A DNA stretch of 5,041 nucleotides from Clostridiales bacterium. GTDB taxonomy: Bacteria > Bacillota > Clostridia > Saccharofermentanales > Saccharofermentanaceae. The notes under the pieces were generated by a model, which was not told where the DNA came from, searched no databases, and saw only the letters and a program-made list of their open reading frames with translations. Positions 1-5,041 of the stretch are shown here, one piece after another (position 1 is the first letter of the stretch; every line of letters starts with the position of its first letter). The translations under genes and the position numbers were made by a program. The stretch is from assembly GCA_003543635.1 (NCBI GenBank), contig DNAE01000069.1, forward strand, positions 1 to 5,041. The letters are read 5' to 3'.

Positions 1-860
1 CAAAGGCATCTCCGCTTCCCGTCGTAGCCGATATCCACTTCGATTACAGGCTTGCCATCGAGTCCGCCAAGAACGGAGCGGCCAAGATCAGGATCAACCC
101 CGGCAATATCGGAGGGGAGGACAAGGTCAAGGCGGTGGCCGACATATGTAAGGAGAGGGGCATCCCCATCAGAGTGGGCGTCAATTCCGGTTCCATCGAC
201 AGAAAGCTCGTGGAGCAGTATGGAGGAGTGTGCGCCGAGAACATGACCCTTTCCGCCCTTAATGCCGTAAAGATGCTGGAGGATGCCGACTTCGGCGACA
301 TCGTCATCAGCATCAAGTCATCGAGCCCCAGGCTCACCATTGAGACATACAGGATCCTTTCACAAAAGTGTGACTACCCTCTTCACGTGGGAGTCACGGA
401 AGCAGGTACCCTCAGGGAAGGCATGATCAAATCCGCCGTGGGTATCGGAGCTCTCCTTGCCGAAGGGATCGGAGATACCATAAGGGTATCCCTTACGGGG
501 GATCCCGTGGATGAGGTAAGGGCAGGTATCAGCATCCTTAAGGCCCTGGATCTCCGCAAGGGCGGCATCACTTTTGTATCATGCCCCACCTGCGGAAGGA
601 CGGAGGTACCCCTTATCGAGCTCGCCTCGGAGGTGGAGAAGAGGATCTGCGATCTTCCCTATGATCTTAAGGTCGCCATAATGGGTTGCGTTGTCAACGG
701 TCCCGGAGAAGCAAGGGAAGCCGATATCGGTCTTGCAGGAGGAAAGGGTGAATTCCTGCTGTTCAAGAAGGGAAAGACCATAAGGAGGCTCCCTGCGGAG
801 ACTGCCGTCGACGATTTTGTCGAAGAAGTGATCAAACTGGGTAAAGAGAGCACCATTTAA
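1..860 (+). CDS. ispG: 4-hydroxy-3-methylbut-2-enyl diphosphate synthase (IspG/GcpE), 5' end cut off by the window
   Basis: IspG reductively converts 2-C-methyl-D-erythritol 2,4-cyclodiphosphate to HMBPP, the penultimate step of the cytoplasmic MEP isoprenoid pathway, using a [4Fe-4S] cluster. The reading frame is open from base 3 and ends at TAA 858-860, giving 285 visible residues; the family is about 350 residues in Bacillota, so roughly 65 N-terminal residues are missing. Visible hallmarks are VADIHFDYRLA and KIRINPGNIGG in the TIM-barrel part, SCPTCGR (cysteines encoded at 582 and 591), and MGCVVNGPGEA (cysteine at 687, glutamate at 708). The three Cys and one Glu match the known cluster ligands, including the seven-residue Cys-Glu spacing seen in E. 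coli IspG. ADIGLAGGKGE near the C-terminus is also typical. The ATG at 135 is internal, not the start. The next gene, polC, begins three bases after the stop, so the two are probably cotranscribed. Nothing looks abnormal; the enzyme should be active. Confidence 0.97.
   Translation, partial: KASPLPVVADIHFDYRLAIESAKNGAAKIRINPGNIGGEDKVKAVADICKERGIPIRVGVNSGSIDRKLVEQYGGVCAENMTLSALNAVKMLEDADFGDIVISIKSSSPRLTIETYRILSQKCDYPLHVGVTEAGTLREGMIKSAVGIGALLAEGIGDTIRVSLTGDPVDEVRAGISILKALDLRKGGITFVSCPTCGRTEVPLIELASEVEKRICDLPYDLKVAIMGCVVNGPGEAREADIGLAGGKGEFLLFKKGKTIRRLPAETAVDDFVEEVIKLGKESTI
843..850 (+). promoter_or_regulatory. Weak purine-rich tract, possible polC ribosome binding site
   Basis: AAAGAGAG inside the end of ispG is the only purine-rich run ahead of the polC ATG at 864. 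It ends 13 bases before the start, further than the usual 5-9, and is not a good AGGAGG match. With the ispG stop only three bases from the ATG, polC translation may depend largely on ribosomes finishing ispG (translational coupling). This is inference from spacing alone. Confidence 0.3.
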
Positions 861-863
861 CAT

Positions 864-3800
864 ATGAAGAGGATAGCCAAGGTCTTTAACATCTCGAGCG
901 ATCTTCTTGAGGGGCTCGAGGGTGTTACAGTCGACAAGATCGACTTTTATTCCGATAAGAAATTAATAAAGATCCTGTTGTCGGGAATCGACAATATGGA
1001 GGATATGGCGCGCCCGGATCTCTTCTTCGGGGAGATCGAGAAGGCGACGGGATGCAGATGCAGCATCCTTTTTACCGATGCCAAAAAAGAGAACCTTTCC
1101 AAATACCTCCGTATCCTGGAGGGATTCATCATCGGCACTTTATCCGAGAAGGATCTCATGTATCCGGACCAGTGTTCCTTCGATGCCACGGAGGACGGGG
1201 AGAGGGTGATCATCAAGTTCAACGGCGTTTATGCGCCCTTCATGGATGAGCCCGAGGAAAAGAACCTGGGAAGGTCCGTCATCAATTTCATCGAGACCAG
1301 CCTTAACCTGGAGGTCTCAGACTACGATTTCATACTGACCGATGTGCCCGTCAAGGACAACGACCCCGGAGTCGCCATGGGCGATGAGAGGGAGGTCTTG
1401 CCCCTTCCCTTCGTTCCCGATATCCCGGAGGAACTTTTGCACCCTCCCGTCAAGGAAGAGAGGACCGAGGTCAAGGAGAAGGTCAATAAGGATTCCTGGG
1501 CCTACAAGGCCAAGGAACAGCAGAAGATAAACAAGGAGAACGGAAACGACACGGGCAAGAGACGTTCCGCCAATGCGGATTCCCTCTTCGGCAAGGTCAG
1601 GTCCGGTGTTTCCGTGAGCAATATCTCGGATGTCTCCTTCAGTGACAAGCTGGTAAACGTGGTGGGTGAGATGTCGCTCACCGGCGACATGAAGCTCAAT
1701 AAGGCCGGAACGGTCGTGGTCGCCAGCTTTAATGTCATCGATAAGACGGGGGGCATTTCCTGCGTCATGTTCGTCAAGCCCGATGAGGCAGACGATTTCC
1801 AGAAGAAATTCCAGAAGGGCGGTTATGCCGGATTCCAGGGCGAACCCTCCTTCAATAAGGGCGAGCTGGGATTAAAGATAAACGGTATCTTCGAAGCAGA
1901 GAAGCCTCCCGTCCGCCACGACTATTCCGAGATGAAGAGAGTAGAGCTCCACGTCCACTCCAAGATGAGTGAGAAGGATGCGGTCAGTGAACCGGATAAG
2001 ATAATGAAACTGGCGGCGGGCTTCGGACACCGTGCCTGTGCCATCACCGACCACGGTGTCGTTCAGGCGTTCCCGGAGGTCTACCACACTGCCATGGGTC
2101 TCAAGGTGGGAGATACTGATGAACCCTTTAAGGCGATCCTCGGATGTGAGGGCTATCTCGTGGACGACGGTCCCACGATCTTTTATAACCTGCCCTACGA
2201 TCCCGAGGAGATGAGACATGCGGGAGAATTTGTTTCCGTTGCCATAAGGACCACGGGAAAGGATTCCTGCGAGCATCTCATAACGGAGATCGCCGCGACC
2301 AAATACAGACTGAAGGGCTATAAGGCAGTCAGGCCCCAACCCGAGGGCGAGTCCGATGAGGATGCCGGCGCATTCTCATCCAAGGATATCGACCGTTCCC
2401 TTTACAGCGTCGACGAGATCCCCGAGGAGCTCCGTGACGAGAACATCACCATAACTCCCTTCGTGGTGGAGAGGACCGAATCCCATGTCATCAACGAGAA
2501 TGCGGAGGCGGGTGACCTCTACTCCGAGGACGATCAGGAGAAGATCCCGGAGGAGCTTGTTTTCGAGAGGGTGGCGGATTTCTACGCCGAGGTCGAGGAT
2601 GAGATCTATAAGGGCAAGGGTGAACCCTGCGGTTCGTATTTCACCGCCGGGGAGCTTTTGGAGTTTATCGGAGGATCCTACATCACGGGTCCCAATGTAT
2701 TCGAGACCTTGAACTTCATAAGGAGAGCCGGATACGGAATAGATATCGAGGAGCATAAGTACTACAGGTATAAGTTCCTTATGCCCGCCATCTCCTGTGA
2801 GGATATAATAAGATATGTTTACGAAGGACAAAGACCCGAGACGACCTTCGAGAAGAGCGGTAACGACCTGATCGACGAGGCCAGGGATGCCGCGTCCCTC
2901 GTTGCTTCATACATCACGTCTTCGGGAACGACCGATCCCTACGAACTCAATGCGGCGATCGGCCACCTTCCCCAGGAGGAGATCAAGCTCAAGAAGACCA
3001 AGACATACCACATCATATTCCTGGTGCGCAACAATCTCGGTCTTTATAATCTCTACAGGCTGATATCGGAGGCTCATACCCATTATTTCTCCTTCAGGCC
3101 CAGGACTCCCAAGAGCCTGCTCAAATACTATGCCAGCTCCATAATCGTGGGCGGCGCCTGCGAGCGGGGAGAGATATACAGGGAGGTCATGAGCATCTAT
3201 AAGGAGTGCGGAAAGAATGTCGCATTGACCAAAAAGGAGCTCCTCACAAGACAGAGCGTAAAGGACATACTGTCTCTCTACGAGTATGTGGAGATCCAGC
3301 CCCTTTGCAACAATATGTTCATGACGCGCCAGGATCCCGCAAAGTCGGATACCGGAAACGTTCCCCTGGATGCGGACGACATAAGGATAGTAAACGAGCT
3401 CCTGGTATTCCTGGCGGATTCCATGGGTATGCTCTGCGTTGCCACCACCGACTCCCATTTCCTGGAGAAGGAAGACGGTATGTACCGTAAGACGATACTT
3501 GAGTTCCTAGGCTTCTCCGACGCCGATATGCAAAGTGATCTCTACTTCAGGACCACTCAGGAGATGCTGGACGAGTTCTCGTACCTCGGGGAGGATAAGG
3601 CCTTTGAGGTGGTAGTCAAGAATACCAACATAATCGCAGATAAGATCGAGTACGGCATCAAGCCCTTCCCGGACGGAACATATCCGCCCATCGTGACCAG
3701 GTCCCCCATCGATGTCAGGGATATTGCCTTCACTAAGGCCAATCAGCTCTACAGATATAAGGGTAAGCTCAACGAGACCGTCGCCGCCAGACTCGAGAAG

Positions 3801-5041
3801 GAATTGAAGTCCATCATCGGTAACGGATTCTCCGTTATGTACTATATAGCCTACCGACTTGTTAAGAAGTCCAATAACGACGGATATATCGTAGGATCCA
3901 GAGGTTCCGTAGGATCGTCCTTCGTTGCCACCATGTGCGGAATATCCGAGGTCAATCCTCTGCCGCCCCACTACAGGTGTCCCAACTGCTGCTATACGGA
4001 ATTCAATAACACGGGTGAGTTCGGCTCCGGATTCGATATGCCGGAGAAGAAGTGTCCCGAATGCGGCGCGGATATGATCCGTGACGGACAGGACATCCCC
4101 TTCGAGACCTTCCTGGGATTCTTCGGAGACAAGCAGCCCGATATCGATCTTAACTTCTCGGATGAATATCAGCCCAGGGCGCATAAGTATGTCGAGTTCC
4201 TGTTCGGTAAATCCTTTACCTTCAGGGCCGGAACCATCGGCGCCTTCCAGGAGAAGAACGCATACGGCATCATCAGAAAGGTAGCCGAGCAGAAGGGTGT
4301 GGAATACTCCTCCGGCATGATGGCCTATATGGCGAAGGAGATAATCGGAGTCAAGAGTACCACCGGTCAGCACCCGGGCGGTATTGTTGTCGTGCCCAAG
4401 GAGATGGATATATACGAGTTCACCCCGGTCCAGTATCCCGCCAACGACTACAAGAAGGGAATAATAACCACACACTTCGATTTCCGTGCCATGCACGATA
4501 CCATATTGAAACTGGATATCCTGGGACATGCCGATCCCACGGTGCTCAGGATGCTCCACGAGATAACGGGCATCGATATACAGAGTATCCCCATCCCCGA
4601 CGATAAGGTCATGAGCCTGTTCGCGGGTACGGAGGCACTGGGATTCCCCACGGAGAAGTCGGAGGCCCAGAGTGCCACCATCGGTCTGCCGGAGCTGGGT
4701 ACCAACTTCGCCAGGGGCATGATCAAGGAGGCAAAGCCCTCCCACTTCTTCGACCTTGTCCAGCTCATGGGTCTTTCCCACGGTACGGACGTATGGCTCG
4801 GAAATGCCCAGGACCTTATCAGGGACGGTATATGCGACATCGGATCGGTAATCGGATGCCGTGACTCCATCATGACGAGACTTATCTACTGGGGCCTTCC
4901 CAACAAGGACTCCTTCGATATCATGGAGAAGGTTAGAAAGGGAAAGGGACTTTCCGAGGCCCATGAGAAGCTCATGCGCGACAACAATGTTCCCGACTGG
5001 TACATCGACTCATGTAAGAAGATCAAGTACATGTTCCCTAA
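864..5041 (+). CDS. polC: DNA polymerase III alpha subunit, Gram-positive PolC type, 3' end cut off by the window; proofreading motifs degenerate
   Basis: PolC is the replicative polymerase of low-GC Gram-positives, working with the beta clamp at the fork. The frame is open from ATG 864 to the right edge (1392 codons). The start follows the ispG stop by three bases, has no in-frame alternative upstream, and gives a typical N-terminus, MKRIAKVFN. Domains: N-terminal ~1-190; charged linker ~190-249; OB fold ~250-347; PHP part one with ELHVHS (H363, H365), TDH (D396, H397) and E429; exonuclease-like insert ~456-684; PHP part two with YHI (H716), C766 and TDSH (D863, H865); polymerase core with GSRGSVGSS (1011-1019), zinc cysteines 1039/1042 and 1064/1067, PDIDLNF (D1093, D1095), TTGQHPGG, KLDILG (D1218) and SHGTDVWLGNAQ (~1305). 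The 125-residue gap from D1093 to D1218 matches the spacing I recall for the catalytic aspartates of Geobacillus PolC. The window ends in KIKYMFP; B. subtilis PolC (1437 residues) continues about 180 residues further, so this protein should be near 1570. The extra length lies partly in the exonuclease region, where catalytic residues are lost. Confidence 0.97.
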   Translation, partial: MKRIAKVFNISSDLLEGLEGVTVDKIDFYSDKKLIKILLSGIDNMEDMARPDLFFGEIEKATGCRCSILFTDAKKENLSKYLRILEGFIIGTLSEKDLMYPDQCSFDATEDGERVIIKFNGVYAPFMDEPEEKNLGRSVINFIETSLNLEVSDYDFILTDVPVKDNDPGVAMGDEREVLPLPFVPDIPEELLHPPVKEERTEVKEKVNKDSWAYKAKEQQKINKENGNDTGKRRSANADSLFGKVRSGVSVSNISDVSFSDKLVNVVGEMSLTGDMKLNKAGTVVVASFNVIDKTGGISCVMFVKPDEADDFQKKFQKGGYAGFQGEPSFNKGELGLKINGIFEAEKPPVRHDYSEMKRVELHVHSKMSEKDAVSEPDKIMKLAAGFGHRACAITDHGVVQAFPEVYHTAMGLKVGDTDEPFKAILGCEGYLVDDGPTIFYNLPYDPEEMRHAGEFVSVAIRTTGKDSCEHLITEIAATKYRLKGYKAVRPQPEGESDEDAGAFSSKDIDRSLYSVDEIPEELRDENITITPFVVERTESHVINENAEAGDLYSEDDQEKIPEELVFERVADFYAEVEDEIYKGKGEPCGSYFTAGELLEFIGGSYITGPNVFETLNFIRRAGYGIDIEEHKYYRYKFLMPAISCEDIIRYVYEGQRPETTFEKSGNDLIDEARDAASLVASYITSSGTTDPYELNAAIGHLPQEEIKLKKTKTYHIIFLVRNNLGLYNLYRLISEAHTHYFSFRPRTPKSLLKYYASSIIVGGACERGEIYREVMSIYKECGKNVALTKKELLTRQSVKDILSLYEYVEIQPLCNNMFMTRQDPAKSDTGNVPLDADDIRIVNELLVFLADSMGMLCVATTDSHFLEKEDGMYRKTILEFLGFSDADMQSDLYFRTTQEMLDEFSYLGEDKAFEVVVKNTNIIADKIEYGIKPFPDGTYPPIVTRSPIDVRDIAFTKANQLYRYKGKLNETVAARLEKELKSIIGNGFSVMYYIAYRLVKKSNNDGYIVGSRGSVGSSFVATMCGISEVNPLPPHYRCPNCCYTEFNNTGEFGSGFDMPEKKCPECGADMIRDGQDIPFETFLGFFGDKQPDIDLNFSDEYQPRAHKYVEFLFGKSFTFRAGTIGAFQEKNAYGIIRKVAEQKGVEYSSGMMAYMAKEIIGVKSTTGQHPGGIVVVPKEMDIYEFTPVQYPANDYKKGIITTHFDFRAMHDTILKLDILGHADPTVLRMLHEITGIDIQSIPIPDDKVMSLFAGTEALGFPTEKSEAQSATIGLPELGTNFARGMIKEAKPSHFFDLVQLMGLSHGTDVWLGNAQDLIRDGICDIGSVIGCRDSIMTRLIYWGLPNKDSFDIMEKVRKGKGLSEAHEKLMRDNNVPDWYIDSCKKIKYMFP
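1431..1610 (+). other. Charged, probably disordered linker in PolC between N-terminal domain and OB fold
   Basis: Residues ~190-249 of PolC are dominated by Lys, Glu, Asp and Asn with few hydrophobics (for example KEERTEVKEKVNK, then KINKENGNDTGKRR). The stretch ends where an OB-fold-like pattern begins (SNISDVSF onward). PolC proteins generally carry a variable linker here, so this is expected and marks a domain boundary; no binding motif is recognised. Confidence 0.55.
2229..2915 (+). other. Degenerate DEDDh exonuclease domain inserted in the PolC PHP domain, with a ~70-residue acidic insertion
   Basis: This segment (residues ~456-684) occupies the position of the 3'-5' proofreading exonuclease in PolC: after LVDDG of the first PHP half and before KTYHI of the second. 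Against B. subtilis PolC recalled from memory, Exo I DVETTG reads AIRTTG (460-465), so Asp and Glu become Ala and Arg, while the scaffold ITEIAATK after it still fits. Exo II AHNASFD reads TGPNVFE (608-614), losing the His and Asn, with Glu for Asp. The PVIDTLELARFLY strand/helix reads PAISCEDIIRYVY (641-653), Asp to Ser at 644. In Exo III the His of HRAIYDA is gone; D675 in RDAASL may be the one surviving metal ligand. Exo I to Exo II is 149 residues against about 80 normally; the extra ~70 lie around 485-563 and are rich in Asp/Glu. The frame is unbroken and the flanking domains are sound, so this is divergence, not a frameshift. Loss of exonuclease activity is inferred. Confidence 0.82.

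Noticed and set aside
135..860. ATG at 135 as the start of a separate 241-residue gene
   Set aside because: The frame continues upstream to the window edge with clear IspG motifs (VADIHFDYR, RINPGNIG), so 135 is an internal methionine.
2219..2900. Possibility that the exonuclease motifs are hidden in another frame by a pair of compensating frameshifts
   Set aside because: The polC frame is open throughout and still shows family scaffold residues across the region; the other plus-strand frames here (for example 2485-2712) are Arg/Ser-rich and contain no DxETTG, HNxxFD or HxxxxD motif.
3978..4070. Two CxxC pairs as a stand-alone zinc-ribbon protein or an insertion
   Set aside because: The CxxC...CxxC module with GSGFD between the pairs is a standard part of PolC and lies just before the catalytic PDIDLNF motif.
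30..4922. Eight GATATC palindromes across the window, more than chance would give
   Set aside because: All eight (30, 723, 1419, 2385, 2742, 4140, 4515, 4917) fall in codon phase as GAT-ATC, encoding Asp-Ile, so codon and dipeptide preference explains them.
3507..4964. A 485-codon open frame on the minus strand opposite polC, and shorter ones at 1872-2339, 2376-2831 and 2907-3458
   Set aside because: All are in codon register with polC, so their stops arise only from sense TTA, CTA or TCA codons, which this gene hardly uses; the frame ending at 3507 stops at a sense CTA. The predicted proteins show no recognisable motif, and polC is unmistakable on the other strand.

Overview
The window lies entirely inside a two-gene housekeeping segment on the + strand: the last ~285 codons of ispG (MEP isoprenoid pathway), then, three bases after its stop, the first 1392 codons of polC, the replicative DNA polymerase III alpha subunit of low-GC Gram-positive type. 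polC runs off the right edge. There is no intergenic stretch of any size and no sign of RNA genes, mobile elements, CRISPR arrays or terminators.

PolC-type polymerase is the replicase of Bacillota and relatives, and ispG followed directly by polC is, to my knowledge, a common arrangement in Clostridia. Codon use is the same in both genes (AAG for Lys, AGG/AGA for Arg, much ATA/ATC, GGA, CCC; almost no TTA, CTA or TCA), so nothing suggests recent transfer. My best guess is a clostridial bacterium with fairly balanced base composition, perhaps from Lachnospiraceae or Oscillospiraceae, but the genus cannot be read from the window.

Layout: 1-860, ispG 3' part with all iron-sulfur ligands present; 861-863, the gap; 864-5041, polC. 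In polC order: N-terminal domain (residues ~1-190), charged linker (~190-249), OB fold (~250-347), first half of the PHP domain (~358-440), an exonuclease-like insertion (~456-684), second half of the PHP domain (~713-900), and the polymerase core with its zinc module and all three catalytic aspartates. The window stops inside the conserved segment around KIKYMFP, probably about 180 residues before the end.

The notable feature is the exonuclease insertion. It sits in the right place and keeps the family's scaffold pattern, but the acidic and histidine residues that define a DEDDh proofreading exonuclease are nearly all replaced, and about 70 extra, largely acidic residues lie between its first and second motifs. 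The PHP metal ligands and the polymerase active site look intact. The sequence therefore predicts a PolC that polymerises normally but lacks its canonical proofreading centre, leaving the PHP domain or a separate exonuclease as candidates to do that work.
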